Positions 1 to 13,291 are shown, counted from the stretch's first letter. The stretch is DNA of 64,000 nucleotides from Icerya purchasi (GCA_039619475.1 CM077116.1:376514188-376578187); one strand, 5' to 3'. Program-made: numbers and translations. The notes: generated by a model not told the origin, from the sequence alone.

Positions 1-729
1 TTTATTCATGGAGGAGAGCAAAAAAGATAACGAAATGTAAAATAGTTCTCAGATTTCATTTATACTATGTGCAGTTTTGTATAGTTTGCGTAGCGAAAAA
101 TGAATATACAAAAATATGAATTGCTTACAGTGGAAACACACCGCTGCCAAGTGAACTCATAAATTTTTCCAAAAGCAAACTCACACGTGATGTTACGCTT
201 GCAATTATCGCGCTTCGTCAATCATTCTACTGCAAAGTATGCGCGATTTTATATAAATATACGCTAAATGTATGTAAACGGAGTAATCAACTAATAAAAT
301 GTGCTATACATAATAGAAAATGTAATGTTTAGTGAAATAATGCATTTTTAAATATTACGCTACGTGTAAGTTAATGCGCATAACTCATTTCCTATTTCTT
401 AGCAAATTCTGGATCATCGCGATAATCTATTCATTTCTGGTTATATCGAAACAGGGTGATTTCTAGCTCTTCCCTATGAAATGTGTTCATCCATTTCAAG
501 TAAAAAGCTACTTACATACTGCAAGTAAAAATGTGGACAAAAAAAGAAAAAGAAAAAAAACCGTGTCAATTAAGACTCTAAATACAACTATACCATAAAT
601 ATCTTCTCCGTTTTGGTTTTTCCCATCCTGATGATTACTCTGCGATACAAATCCTATCTTTTTCGAATTAGCGTCTATGTAAAACGCTCCCACTTTTATA
701 GACCACTCCTCTGAATCTTCGTTTGCTTA
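1..729. other. AT-rich non-coding stretch
   Basis: No open frame resembles a known protein. The stretch is AT-rich with short A and T runs and no clear repeat. It is probably intronic or intergenic. Confidence 0.5.
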
Positions 730-918
730 CTCCATATTTGTAGTGCTTCGTTTATTCTTTTACTCGCATCCCTAGAGATCATTCCTATTATAGCGTCTAT
801 TTCTTTTAGCTCTAGTAGTATGCTCATTTCTAATTCGCTTTTCCCTCTTACTCTCGCTAATGTAATCTAATGCTGGGTAATGCCCTCGGCTGACGACCTT
901 CAAAAAAAAAAAAAAAAA
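730..918 (+). mobile_element. LINE family A, 3'-end fragment with poly(A)
   Basis: This fragment closely matches the sequence at 38,210-38,375 (shared CTTCGTTTATTCTTT, CTCTAGTAGTAT and ATAATCTAATGCTG-like blocks), which continues an RNase H-LINE reading frame. It covers the last residues of that ORF, decayed, plus a short 3' UTR, and ends in a pure A run at 902-919. Such a 5'-truncated, A-tailed fragment is the usual product of target-primed reverse transcription. The coding part is broken. Family assignment rests on comparison within the window only. Confidence 0.6.
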
Positions 919-919
919 A

Positions 920-2535
920 TTTGAATATGTAGTAAAAAATATAGTTTTACCTCGGCGAAACATCTGAATGAACCGAAATTTAAATTCGTGATATCATGCA
1001 GGAACGAAGAAACCCTAATGTATAATATACGTGACGAGACTTGACCGCCGCATTAAAATTTACTTTTGAACTTTTTGAGAACAGGTAATCTCACGAGTGA
1101 CGTGAGTGTATTTCTAATTTTATCGATGTTTTTTTTGGTTTTTTGTTGTTTTTTTTTTTTGCCTAAAATACATACCGCTACATTAATAGTAGGCAAGTAT
1201 GGCGGGCAGAATAAATAGATGAGTTGACTGAGGTTAGAACTGTTATGTGAACTGTATAATACAGAATAACGCTACCGACAAAGTTCAACATTTTAAAACT
1301 TGATCGTTTTACATATTCTAAATTCATCAAGTACCGAACACGCCGCTATTGATGTCTACCGATTTTTTTCACAGAGAACAAAAAAAAAAAAGAGATTTGA
1401 AACGCCATAAACAATTTTTACGGAACAATAATATTTTAATAAATAACATTATTCCTTCTCGAAGTAGCTCCGAACGCAAATCGCATTGTTTAAACCATTT
1501 TACAGACGTTTTAGCGAAGTTCGTTCGTGGAGTTTTTCTCGATCACCTCGTTATCTGTGATGTGTTGAACTTCTCGGACATGAGTTTTGAACGTCGTGCA
1601 TGAAAAACCGTAAGACGCGAGATTGTGGATGGGACATAAGGGGAATGTTCCATCATTTGAGAGAAGAAGCTTGTCGGCGTTTTGATGGAATATTCAAACC
1701 CTTTTAATCTCCGGACGTTTTGGTTGAGTGTGTGAAGGTTTGCAGAACGGTACAGTAGTAATGACGAATTATCCCTCGGCTTAATCAATATCACTTTACC
1801 AACAGAGAGCTTGCACGCACCTGACGACCATGCTTGCACGTAGCAACTTAAATTTTAGGCGTCTCGTAAAAAAAAAAGCTTTATAATGTCGTTTGATTTT
1901 CCATGTTCTTGGTATTCTTTTTTGAACAACGGGGGAAGAAGAAAAACAGATTATACGGTTTTTTGGAAAAATACTTTTGCGGTATAAAAATGTTCCCGCA
2001 TCAAACGTTTTTTGTTGTTTTTTTTTTTTTCACCTAGCAAATACTGGCGGTGGGGAGTACTCTCTCTCTCTCTCTAATGAGCAGAAGTTCACGGAATGGA
2101 TAATTAATCGCGTTGCAAAACGGATTTTTATTGATTTCGTAAATTATATAGACACGCGCCTAGAAAAACAAACTCGACTTTAAATAACATTTTAACCGCG
2201 GCGGGCTGAACACGAAAATGTTTTATCAAAACACCGGCAAAGTATCGAAGACGACGACAAATTTCTAACGCGTCAACAATTTAATTAAAATTGAACGCGT
2301 TAAATTTTCTCTTTCCGCTCTAGAGAAGTCTTCATTATCAGCGTGGTTCCTCCGGATCAGGTTCCTTCAATGCGGAAATATGCGAAGCCGTTTAGGGTCG
2401 CCTTAGGCACCGGGAAAGCTTTTACGGCTAGGATGCCGAATTTCAGACTACGCCATTTTAGACGTAGTCTGTTTAATTCGAAGCCTTCGCGAACCACAGA
2501 CACATTATGTAAATTCCAAAACGGTTTGGAGGTAT
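920..2535. other. Non-coding stretch with T/A runs
   Basis: Contains poly(T) and poly(A) tracts (for example near 1,145-1,160 and 2,018-2,030) and a short (CT)n at about 2,060-2,075. Short open frames on both strands resemble no known family, so I do not call genes here. Confidence 0.4.
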
Positions 2536-2548
2536 GGGGGGGGGGGGG
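2536..2548. repeat. Poly(G) tract, 13 G
   Basis: An uninterrupted run of G in otherwise moderate-GC sequence. It is one of nine long G or C homopolymers in the window. It breaks one reading frame that crosses it, so frames here are not trustworthy. Confidence 0.9.
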
Positions 2549-2989
2549 TTATCTGCTCAGCAAATGCTTTCCAGTATGTCATCGCCCCGGTACGTGCAGG
2601 AAAAATGGACCATCAAACGACACCTTCGATTTCCGGAAGCGATTCGCAAAATTGGCGAATTATGTTTTCATCAAGTTCGCGCAGTCAAGTCAATCGTTTT
2701 ATTTTCTCATGAATTATTTCTACCCGTTCGTCGCTCTCTAATTTTTGAGCTATTCCCTGCAACAGGATCTGTAGGATTTTCGGAAAAGAGCTGAAATTTG
2801 TAGAATATTTCAGTGCGGCAGTTCACGAGCTTAATGGAACTTTTGCCGATCTCAGAACACAAAATCCAACGAATATTCGTACGCGCATTTACACTAGTGT
2901 TGTGTCTGGGGTATTAGCAACTTTCGCTGAAACTTCGGACAGAATCCGCTCCAAAAACAAACGCTAAAAATCGGTTAAACTCGATTTTT

Positions 2990-4330
2990 CCGGCACGGCC
3001 GTATAACACGGTGCGCATCCGGCGGTATGCCGCGTTTGGACGCGCGAAGAAATACACATACACGTGTATCAGAAAAAAAGCGGGGAAGAGTGTCGTCAAC
3101 TGAAAATATATTGACGCAAAGAACATTTTACGCGTTGCTGAACATTTGAAAGGGCGTTTCTGGCAGTAGTTGTGGGGAAAAGCCGAAACAACGGCAAGGG
3201 GGCCAACAGGAGAAAGATCCCCGAAATTCCGACTGGAAATGAACGTACGACGACCAGCACAAACCATCAACAGTTGAATTACCCCGCCGCTCGTACGACG
3301 TCGAAGGAGAAGAGAAGTAGGAACAACGGCGGAGAAAGGAAAAGAAAAAAAAAAGGCGGACAAAAGCGAAAGCCGAAAGCGGAAAAAGCTTAAAAATTAA
3401 AAAAGCACCCGTTCACCGGAATTTCATTAAGCTCGCGCTTTTCAGAACGACGTGATAGATGGCTGATGACGCGGCGTCGGCAGCGAGCAGACCGGGGCTA
3501 TGCGATAGCGCGCCGTTTCCTGGTTCGGAATAGTGATAGCGGCGAGCAACGGTGCCGCTCCTCTGGCGGCGTCGTCGACAGTCCGGTCGCTCGGTCGAGA
3601 GAGAGGAACAGTGGTCCTCCTCGTGCAGAGATAAAAGTAACGGAACTTGTCTGATGTTGGGCAGGAGCGGTGATTGATGATAATTAAGGAACGAGCGTGC
3701 GGCGATGATTCGCCGCTGATGACGATGCCGACAGCCGGCGATTTTTTGCGACTACTCGTGCGAGTGGGAGGTGGAACGGCGAGCGAGTGAACTGGCCGAC
3801 GAGTAGCTGCGGCGCGGCGACGGAAGGCGACGAGGACAGCGCGATGAGGATATTTTTCGCGCAAAAAACTGGCAACACTGTTTTTGTAATTGAGTTAGGT
3901 CGTTGCCCGCAAATCGCGACTCGCAGACGTGTTTTTTACGCACCAGCACCGCGACACGCTCGCCCAGAACCGTCGGAATCGCGTCCTCCTTTCGTCATCG
4001 GCCGACAACCAATTCCGATTCGGATGTGTGTGTGTGCGTTAGTGTGTGCGCGCGACTACAGCGCGCAATGCGTGTTACATTACGGCTCGATGTCGGTGCA
4101 TAATGTGTCCGCGCGCGCGTATTATGTGTGTGTGCGCGCGCGCGCCTAGTTCCCCAGGTTAATGCGTCATCAATCGACCGATTTCTCGACGAGAGTATAT
4201 CGGAATTTCGTTAACCGTTTCGTTACTAATGAACACTATTGTGTGCCGTGCAGGAGCAACAAGTGATTTCTACGGCGAAACAAAGCTACGAGACCTTTCG
4301 CATCCTGATTGTGTAGAATTGGCCGATGCT
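2990..4330. promoter_or_regulatory. GC- and CpG-rich island, candidate promoter/first exon
   Basis: Base composition changes sharply from AT-rich to GC-rich, with very dense CpG, strongest at 3,440-4,150 (runs such as GCGCGCGCGC and TGTGTGCGCG near 4,110-4,146). In insects, unmethylated CpG-rich stretches in AT-rich genomes often mark promoters and 5' exons of broadly expressed genes. Features seen: a short ATG-led frame at 3,459 (MADDAASAAS..., 24 codons, then stop), a TATA-like GATAAAAG near 3,630, and possible acceptor-like ..GTGCAG at about 4,244-4,253. None is decisive. No protein family is recognisable in any frame. Direction of transcription cannot be told. Confidence 0.45.
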
Positions 4331-4511
4331 GTTGTGCGCGCTTTTAGTTTCCTTCTACTGAAATGAATTTTTTCTCGAGGCAGGCTGGCCCTCGCCGAGA
4401 ATTTTACCGCCCTGCGAATCGTCAAACTGGAAACTCTGCAATATTACCACCCCCGTTATCGTAACCGATCGAATCCTCCTTTTTTGTTATAACGATTTAA
4501 ACATCGAATCT

Positions 4512-4526
4512 CCCCCCCCCCCCCCC
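4512..4526. repeat. Poly(C) tract, 15 C
   Basis: An uninterrupted C run just downstream of the CpG-rich island; see the finding on G/C homopolymers. Confidence 0.9.
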
Positions 4527-5973
4527 GTCCGTAGAGTACACCGGGCTTTTGATCCTACAAGTCAACCATTTTTTCATTAATCTACTTTTTTTAAATTTCG
4601 ATGGATTCTCCTTTTTTTCTTTTTTTTTTATTTGTTCTGACAGTTACTAACGCTAGATTTTTTATTTATTTTTGAAGCTGTTGACCACCTCGTGAAAATA
4701 GGGGGCTATTTAAATAAAGTCGCGACGGATAATTATCGATAGAACGAAACGAGGAATGTTCTATTACGGAGCAACGAAGATGGAAAATGTAAAAAATCAA
4801 TTTTTTTCGTCGTGGAATATTCCCTTAAAAAAAAAGTTCGATGTAATTGTTATAAAAATTTTGCTCATATCTAGCAGAGTTTTCCCGCAGCTGACTCACG
4901 ACGAGTAAATAGGATAGGATCGGAAGAAAATTTAAAAAATAACGCTTATGTGCCGTGCACTTACACATACGTACATGAAAATCGTCAAGTAATATCGCTA
5001 GCGCGATAACGGGGCATAATGCCGAGGATGACTTATCGCGGCACTCCAACTTTGACGCATTCTTCGCCTAGCGTTAATTTCATTCGAGTTGTACATTCTT
5101 TTTCGACGGTTTTTTTGAGATGGCGTGTAGGAGTAAATTAACGCCGGCCAGTTTAAACGGCTGACATTATATACATATGTAGTGGAACAGAAGTAAACAT
5201 TGCTCGCTTCTTCTTTTTGTACCACTCTGCTAGGTTATTAAAGGCGATTTATCATTTAGAAGTAGGGGAGCGTCTTTGCTACTGCGGCAGAACCAGATAG
5301 CAGATTTTGAACTGTTGACGGACGGCAAGAAGTCATCGAGGCGCGAGTAACGAAATGGAGAATAAAAACACGAGATATCCGACTGAAGATACGAGAGTGG
5401 ACTGAATCTTTAAGAGATGACCGTGGATTACTCAGCAGAATGAAGGCGAAGACTACTCTTCTACTTCCCGACGTCTATGGGATGCACGGCTCGCGCGAGA
5501 TTTTTATGCGCAGTATTGGAGAGTAACCTTTACGCGATCCGGTTTCGAAATGGAACTGGTCACGAACATTAGCGTAGCTGATTTTGTTTCGAAACGGAAT
5601 GTATTGGTTTTGAAAAAGCATCGAAGTTCGAATTAATATGTTAACATGTTCTTCCAATCTCTAATCATCACCAGAGAAAATTCTACAAATCTCCTATTGT
5701 ATATCGGGTCTGTGATGCACAGGAAGTACATCGACGGCAACTAATACGCTATCAACTGCCTCAACTCAAATTCAGTCGTGAAACCGAAAATGTAGTATGA
5801 TGACGGTGTTTTTCTATCGTATGCACTTCCTGTAAATAGCGAAAAAGCGTGAAATCATTGCGCGTAATAATTTTAAGTTATTTCAAGTTATTCTTAGAAA
5901 AACTCATCTATCAACACATACGCTTGATGAGTAGAGGGACTATGTTTTGCAATTTTTTACCGCCTTTAAACTA
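4527..5973. other. Non-coding AT-rich stretch
   Basis: T-rich and A-rich low-complexity sequence at the start, then unremarkable sequence. No open frame with recognisable similarity and no repeat shared with the rest of the window was seen. Confidence 0.4.
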
Positions 5974-6001
5974 CCACACACACACACACACACACACACA
6001 C
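5974..6001. repeat. (CA)n microsatellite
   Basis: About 13-14 CA units in a row, ending in CGCAG. Confidence 0.95.
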
Positions 6002-7104
6002 GCAGTTCTATGTCTATTAATACGTTATTTCAGCTAAACACGCACTCACTCCTGAGTTAAAATTCCCTGCATCTTTATACAAACATGTTTCTTTTTTTGA
6101 AATACACCATTTATATTCGGGGAAATAAAAATAAAATCCCAGCGATATAAATGACCGCTTGCATTTTCTGTTGTGTACGGTGCTGAAAGTCCAGACAGTA
6201 GCGAGAAAAAAGATTTCTTTAAGGTGTGTGTGGGGCTGTACCGTAGAGAGCGAAGACTTGGCTTAAGATAGAACCAACTCCGTATTAGCTAGGTGTCGTG
6301 TAAACAAATGTATAAAAGGAGCAAAAGAAACTCGACAGAGGATGTTTCGTCATTCGAAAGACGCGTTTCATTTGTTAACGTAGCGAAAGATCGCGGGAAC
6401 GTGACAACACGGGTAGAAAATTTTCCCGAACGGTGTAGTATGCCAATTATCAACTTGTGTGAGAGGTTTGAGAATTTTGTCAATGTGCTAGCCGATGTTC
6501 GATAAACATGATTCATCTTTGTCGCCTGCCGATTATGAAGTAAGCGACTCCGAAACTATATGTGGTCATTTCGTGACTCTGATGAATTAGTAGTATTATA
6601 TTTTCTGTTTTTGCACTTTTACGCTCATTTATGTTTACATTTATCTTGTTGTTAGAATTTTGTATTGGATTTTTATTATGTGCTTTTCCGTAATCCATTT
6701 GCTAACACAGTTTTGCTCAATTTTTTTCTATTATTTTTGTTAATAAAGAAAAGGTTTCAATTGAATTTATATGTATACGCGTACATTTTTAAAGAACAGC
6801 ATAAACAACTGAGATTTGCTCTTCTAGAAATATTATAATCTAACAGTTCGGTAGATGCCCCCCACCCTATGTTAAGCTCTGAAGGATCAAGTTTTATTAT
6901 ATTCACATATATGTATATATGTATATATATATATAACTCGATCTTCCGGAATCCACCATCAGAACACCTCTGGACCGGGGGAATTCTTTTATATAATATA
7001 CTTATATAAACGCAAATTCAATATGCTACATTATTCAAAAAAAAAAATTAATAATTTGCGATTTCTGTATCAGTTTTTATTTAAAATTTCCGTAATAATA
7101 TACA
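6002..7104. other. Non-coding stretch with (TA)n microsatellite
   Basis: No supported gene. Contains an imperfect (TA)n/(TATG)n array at about 6,905-6,935 and AT-rich low-complexity sequence. Confidence 0.4.
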
Positions 7105-7228
7105 TATAAGTAAAGTAAAGTAAGTCCCATATATCCTTGATAGAGTATCATGGATTGTGAAGTTAAGGTTCACAATGTACTAAGCTCAACGGCACTAATG
7201 AGAGTAGGGGGGCCAGTTCCTTTCTCTC
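7105..7228 (-). mobile_element. SINE family 1, 3' part only
   Basis: Read on the minus strand this matches the 3' half of the SINE at 54,537-54,815. Shared blocks include GGAACTGGCC, CTACTCTCATTAGT, CCGTTG(G/A)GCTTAG and a TTAC-type tail (here AGTAAAGTAAAGTAAG on the plus strand). The tRNA-like head is absent, so this is a 5'-truncated copy. Confidence 0.7.
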
Positions 7229-8955
7229 GGAATATACATATACAAATACATATATATATATACATGTGTATAATATGTATGACCTTTCTTATAAACATGA
7301 TAACAGAAGGGGGTATAGATTAAACGTTACAAGATATTCAATATAACGTTACATATAGTAGACATAAGAACGTTACACAAAAATGTTACGAGATTTTTCA
7401 TATCATCCCTCTGGCACGAAAATGGCACAGTCATTAATAAGACTCGATCATTTTCTGAAGTCTCCGATTTTGGTGTTCTATAATTCTTATAAAATAGTGT
7501 TGGTTTTAAGTATCGTTGGTCGCAAAATAATATAAACGTCTTATAAAACAAACTTCGTAACATGATTTTCACCGTTGCTGCAACGATGTTATAAATGCAT
7601 ATTCTTATATTTCAATAAAGGAATGATAAGCGACTTTTGTTGTCTTTTTTTTTTTTTTTCTTTTTTGAGGAAACGTCTTATTTAAGTTTTCAGTAAGTAG
7701 TGAACTAGTTCTTACTTCATTAATGACTCTCGCTAGAAAATTTTCGAATCAACTACTGTTCGGTCATCCTTGTGAACGGTGTCTACCGGATGGCGTGGGA
7801 ATAACATAGTTCACACAAAAGGAATTACTGTGAACGTGTCTACCTCTTCGTACGTTTCGTCGTTTGTCAACAGGTCTAGAAAAAGTACAGCAAAGAAAGC
7901 TGAATCGAATAATTACGTGACACATAAGCAACGTCTAGCACAATTTGTCCCCGCCTACTCCATGTTTCTTCCGTTCGCAACAACTTCGATACTCATCAGT
8001 TTCCCCCGTGTATTATATGCACAACATAATATGTACACATATTCTAGTAATACAATTTAAACCCGTTCGCAATTTATCAGTCCGACTGAATTCAAATTTC
8101 ACTCAGCACTACATCGTAATGGTGCTTTCAACGCGCCCTTAGCGCGAAATCAAATTGGCTTTTCTCTCTCGTTATCTTACATGTTCCGTAGAAAATGTTT
8201 TCAGCGATAAATCTAAAACTAAAAATTTTCATGCGCGTATACATTTACGTCTTTGCGGATGATTGTGTTACTTTTTCTTCAAACCGGTTTCAATCGATGT
8301 AGCACGTTGAAAAACAAACCTTCTTCAGAGTACTATAACTGCTAAAACTATACGCTAAAAATTAAAAATGCCGGAGAGCGTTCAAAGGCTTGTGTGTTCA
8401 AACGAAAGCAATTTAGAAAATGCGAAAATTTCGAAAATTTAAAGAAAGAAAATGAACTCGACCGAAAAAGATTCATCAGATTTATGTTCGCGAGGAAGTT
8501 ATTAAAAGCTAAACGAAAAATTTGAGAAGTGAAGTAAAAAACTGTTAACCGAGCCGGGCTTGTTTGCAAAACCGAATTATACTCATTCTTTTACTCGGTA
8601 CTTCTGCGGTGAAATAGGGAAAAACTTTCACCGTTATCGGAATGTAATGCCGATTATTTAAATATTTAATTTCCCGATAAGTAAATATTGCAGTTTTTAA
8701 CCTTTCCGGATGGTCGCTTTCTTGAATGAGCGCAATTCGCGAGCTGTAAAAACCGGCTTACTATACTGCCGGACTAACTATAAAAAATACGGAGAAATAT
8801 CGGAATTATTGTAATCATCAAATCTTTGAAACATTCCGTTTAATAATGCACGCTCGAAGAAAATGATAAAATCTCCAAAACTGGTTTCACTGAAAAATTG
8901 ACAATAATCGGTTCCAAAATTGCTCTTTCGAACATAGTCATCATTTCAGCCGACG
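7229..8955. other. Non-coding stretch
   Basis: AT-rich, with CGTTACA-type words around 7,325-7,395 that recall the internal repeats of the Helentron-like family but are too diverged to call. Short frames resemble nothing known. Confidence 0.35.
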
Positions 8956-8990
<35 letters not shown>

Positions 8991-9054
8991 TGTATGTGTG
9001 TGTATGTGTGTGTGTGTGTGTACGTGTGTGTGTGTGTGTGTACGTGTGTGTGTG
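8956..9054. repeat. (TG)n microsatellite
   Basis: Nearly 100 bp of TG repeats interrupted by TATG and TACG units, the longest dinucleotide array of this type in the window. The Cys/Val frame through it is an artefact. Confidence 0.95.
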
Positions 9055-9689
9055 CATCGCAGTTTTAAGTGGAACCGTTTCAACGAGTGAAAAAGAACGA
9101 GTGTTCAAATCTGCTTTTCCTCGCTCGCAGCCATTTTTAATACGTGATTTTCCAAGTTTACCAGTTCATCTAGATGTATCCATTTAGATACTGAACGCAC
9201 TCAACGGATCGCCCGTTACGTCACATTACGTATAATTTTACTTTCTATCTGGCATTACGTCACAGTACTCGAGTTTTTCTTGGTCGATGTCGTGACGAAG
9301 GTTCGTCAGCTAACTCTCTCCGCTATCAGCCGGTACGGAGTACTTGTAATGAATAGGAAATAATCGATGGCCGAGTATTTCAGGAAGGAGGGACGGTATT
9401 TTTGAAAGTCAAACTATTGCAATGAAATTCAAGATTGTACGCGTTCAATGTCTCCTCCGATTTCACTGCCAATGTCAACAGCCGACTGTGAATAGAGCTA
9501 GGCTCAATGTACATCGAGCAAAATATTGCGCAATTACCGTAACACTTATATCCGTGACAAATTCGAACGGGAAACAACGAAAACAACAGTGAATAAAATA
9601 AAACAAGAGGATTGAAAGACTCTCTGATATTTATCTGTCTCTGACATGGATCATACTGGAAGATATCGAATGAAGAGCTCTTTCTGTTT
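9055..9689. other. Non-coding stretch
   Basis: A 105-codon open frame lies on the minus strand (9,380-9,697), but it resembles no family I recognise and has no supporting context. I treat it as chance. Confidence 0.35.
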
Positions 9690-9771
9690 CCTGCCATTTC
9701 TGGGCACGCAAGTATTTAGCGACGAGCCCCAAAAAAAACAACAAAAAAACAAAAACAAAAACGAAAAACAT
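9690..9771 (+). mobile_element. Possible LINE family A 3' UTR remnant
   Basis: The segment ends in GCGACGAGCCCC followed by an A-rich (A)nC tail. The same end, GAGCCCAAAA or GACGAGCCCAAAA, closes the LINE copies at 11,774 (+) and about 44,600 (-). No coding remnant is recognisable upstream, so the call is weak. Confidence 0.3.
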
Positions 9772-11289
9772 TTTACGCCAAACCCTCCGCATCAGCTTTT
9801 AAAGAAAATTTAACGGCGAATTTTTGTAATCTCGCTGTGTCTGTAATCATTGCGAAAAATCCTATCCGTACATGTTCACAATTTACACGAATCGTTTCCA
9901 AACGTTGTTGTAGGTCGCGGAAAAGTACACCGGAAATGAATTTAGCTTTGCGTTGCGGACCAAGTGACCCCCCTCTCTTAACGAAAGGGTACGATATTTA
10001 GAATTCTAATTATTAATAGTACTTCTTCGGGATACAAAAAGCAGCGAAACAAATTAAATTCATAAATTAACAGAAACAAACGACAATACAAATTTCGATA
10101 ATTGTGTCGGCAGCGATAATTTCATATTTACATATAGAACTGAAGTCGTTTTATAGGTGCAATCACATTTAGCGTGTATTAGAAAAGCCCGGAAATGCTG
10201 AGTCAAAGATTTATGATGACGGACTAACTGGTTGTTTTTTTTATAAATATAAAATAATATTGTTTTATATATTTTTTGTTTATTTATTTATTTATTTATT
10301 TATTTATTATTTTAAAAAAAAGGACAGAAACAGAAAGCGCTTTCGGCTACTCATCGGGTCGCCGTATAATTTTTTTTTTGTTCAGCAACTTTTATTTTTT
10401 TTTTGACTTTTTTTTTTTTTTTTTTTTTTAATTTAAGAACTTAAGGGGCCAATTTTAGCAATTTATATTTTTTTCGCGCTTGGTAGTGATTCTTTCTTTT
10501 TTCTACCTTTAAGTTTATAAACCTAGCTCCGCTCCGAGAAGTTTTTATGTCCACAAAAATACGTTTTATACACTAATTACTGGTTACGCGTGCGTAAGCA
10601 TGTGGAGAGCGAAAAATCTGATCAAAATTCACCAACTCAATTATATTACACATATTTTCATCAATTTAATCGACAACACTGTACAATATCGTGAGTTCGA
10701 AAGTATTTGATTTTTTTCTTTTCTTTTTAATTTAAACTAAAAAGTCTCTCTATATAAGCATAGTAATTTCATAGCAAAAAGTCTGTGCGTTTTTTAACTC
10801 GAAACCAGTGGGACGTTTCCTTCAACGTATAACCGGCGAACGAAATCGCTCTAAAATTTAATAAATATTTTTTATATTTTAAATTTAAAAAATTAATATT
10901 ATATTTGTGAAAAAATTTTGAAGCCCCAAGATACAAAGTCAAAACAGGTTTAAAATGAGGAAACGCGACAATAATAATTACACGGTCTAATATATAGAAG
11001 CGATAGAGTTGTTGTACCTCTAATGAAAAGTAACGCGTGCGCAAAATATCCCGTGTCTTTCGTATAAACTCGTTCTAATTCCTACCGGTGGTATTTTTGT
11101 AAAGTGAGTTTTTATTCGGATTCAACTGATAACGAATGCCGTTCACCTTTACGCGTGAAATGTTTTGTTTTCTGCGTTATCGCGATTACGCTACTTGATT
11201 TATTTTCGCCTACCGAATTAAATATCGAAAAATAATGATTAACTTAAAAAAGATGATTTAAAATTAAAAAGGTATTACACTCAAAATTT
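9772..11289. other. Non-coding AT-rich stretch with low-complexity tracts
   Basis: Includes a (TTTA)n microsatellite at about 10,276-10,308, several poly(T) tracts at 10,371-10,430 and no supported gene. Confidence 0.45.
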
Positions 11290-11794
11290 TGGTCCGACAT
11301 GTATGCCCGATCGTTTTCCAATCCGCATTGATATCTTTCTATTCAACCTTCCATTCCTCGTAAACCATGGTTCCATAGCTGTCAAGTTCTTCAACGTAAC
11401 TCCATTGTATCCATATGTCGTCTTCGATTTAACCATTCACTCCATCCCCATTCATGACACCGGTTTTTTCCGTCTTTATCTCCTCTTTGTCCTCTTCACC
11501 TACCAAGGAATAATTACATCTGCGACGCTAATCATGTGTTTTTTGAGTGCTCGGCATTATTCAATGAACAATCCGTACTATACTCTAATTTACTACAACT
11601 CAATCGCACCTTACAATATTTCGTCGATACTGTCGTTCCCAAACCAGGCCATTTTTCCAATAATTGCATCCTTCCTTTACTCAATAGCGAATAGCATTAA
11701 AATTTAAGTTATTTAAAAAAAAAAAAAAAAAAAATATATGTAGACATGGGTCAATGCTCTTGGTTAGCGAGCCCAAAAAAAAAAAAAAAAAAAA
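11290..11794 (+). mobile_element. LINE family A, 3' end with C-terminal Cys/His motif
   Basis: Frames in series on the plus strand read PWFHSC...ISxICRLRF-like sequence (about 11,367-11,450), then CPLH followed about 12 residues later by NHVFFEC (about 11,494-11,560). The same pattern recurs at 25,620-25,830, 37,960-38,160 and, on the minus strand, 44,665-45,006. This is the region after the RNase H domain of I/R1/Loa-like LINEs, which ends in a Cys/His cluster. A stop and at least one frameshift break the frame. The copy ends in GCGAGCCC plus a poly(A) tail at 11,775-11,794; an inner A run lies at about 11,717-11,735. Confidence 0.7.
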
Positions 11795-12893
11795 TTAAAA
11801 AGGTAGATTCAGGCTCGAACGATGCCTTAATTTAAAACGTGTCCGGTCGTCCGAACAAATTTCAAAAAGAAAAACGTTGAGTTCCCGAAATTTTTCGCGC
11901 GATTTCGTGAAATAAACAATGTGTTTTACGGTTTCCCGCCTATTTCATTTAGTGCAGGAACTTCGCGGATTAAAATGAGTTTTTAAATTTAAAAGTGTAA
12001 TATTTACTTTTCGCCTCGTATGAGAACAGTTTCTGTAGATTAGCAACGACTCGTACAAAGTAGACATCAAAGGAAAAAACCGCTAGACAAATTGCAAAGA
12101 CCTATAAAAAAATGTGGCTCCGAAAATAGATATATGCCAAATAAAATTGTGCGTTTTTCGTGGAACTTTTAAACTAGATAATAATAGAACTTACTTAAAA
12201 ATTACTTTAGTAGAAGTTATTTGAAATTGACGACCTCCTTGTTGATTTTTAAAACGTTAACAAACATCACTAGCACATATGTCGCTTCGCATACTATATA
12301 ATTAATTTGGTTTCGTTTGATTATTGCTTATATTTTACAGTATTTGAAAAATATTTCCTCTTATTTAACCGATAAAACGATGAACCGACGTCGTACGAAC
12401 CAACTAAAATTTTATCATTACGGTATTCTTTAACTTTTTGTAAGTGACCGGAGTTTGTATTTATTTTTGAAATTTGTTTGGCCAAAAAATTTTTCAACTG
12501 TACATAGCCACTACACGAAGCACGAATTTTTTCTCTGAATAATACGAGACGAAATATTCGTTTCTAAGCGAATAAATACGAATTGCAAAAAAACAAATAA
12601 ATAAATTTAAAAAAAAAACAAAACAAAAAAAGCGATTACAAAGTTTGCAACAATAAACGTTACTAAACACAAATTATGCGTATAAGAAAATTAAGAGATT
12701 AATTTTTTGTCGGCTTAACGAAATTATTATGCTAATTTACTGTGTGTGTACTCTGATCTGTTCGATAAGTCACTTATTAACAAAAAACAGCTGATACAAG
12801 TAAGAAAATTACGTTCGAATAAAAATTATTCGAGGTTACTCCTCTCGATGTTTTAATACGGTTAGAATAAAAAATGTTTTACTATTCGATAAG

Positions 12894-12932
<39 letters not shown>

Positions 12933-13084
12933 AGACGATGTGGCTGGTCAATAGCGAATCTCCAAATATTCAAATGGATTTGAGAGATTTTCATTTTTAC
13001 CTTAATACACTGTATTCATCTTAATTTAAAGGCTTTTATATAACCTGACCTCCGCGTTTTTTTTTTAATTTTTGTGCTCCTTGC
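11795..13084. other. Non-coding AT-rich stretch
   Basis: No supported gene. Contains a poly(T) run of about 30 bases ending near 12,927 and A-rich sequence around 12,585-12,635. Confidence 0.45.
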
Positions 13085-13291
13085 AGGAACCTTGCAACAC
13101 TAGCATCTTGAAACGGGCAAGGCTAATTTTTACGAAAGTTAGCCCCTACATTCCCCTCTCTCAATATAGTTCCTTTGTTAGCCTTCTTTATCTCCTCAAT
13201 TTCTAATCTTTTCCTTAAATAATGGACAAATCTCTGCGTTGTGTAAGTTCCACTGTCGACGTGTCCAAAAAATCGAAAAAAAAAAAAAAAA
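13085..13291 (+). mobile_element. LINE family A, 3' UTR fragment with poly(A)
   Basis: This resembles the end of the copy at 22,390-22,735: a pyrimidine-rich stretch, TTTCTAATC..TTCCT, then about 60 bases ending in (G/A)CGNGTCCAAA and an A tail (13,276-13,291). No intact coding sequence remains. Confidence 0.5.

Noticed and set aside
3442..4149. Long Arg/Ala/Ser-rich frames on both strands of the CpG island
   Set aside because: Overlapping frames on opposite strands are expected in GC-rich DNA; no similarity or splice support.
8960..9187. Open frame rich in Cys and Val
   Set aside because: Generated by the (TG)n microsatellite; no real gene context.
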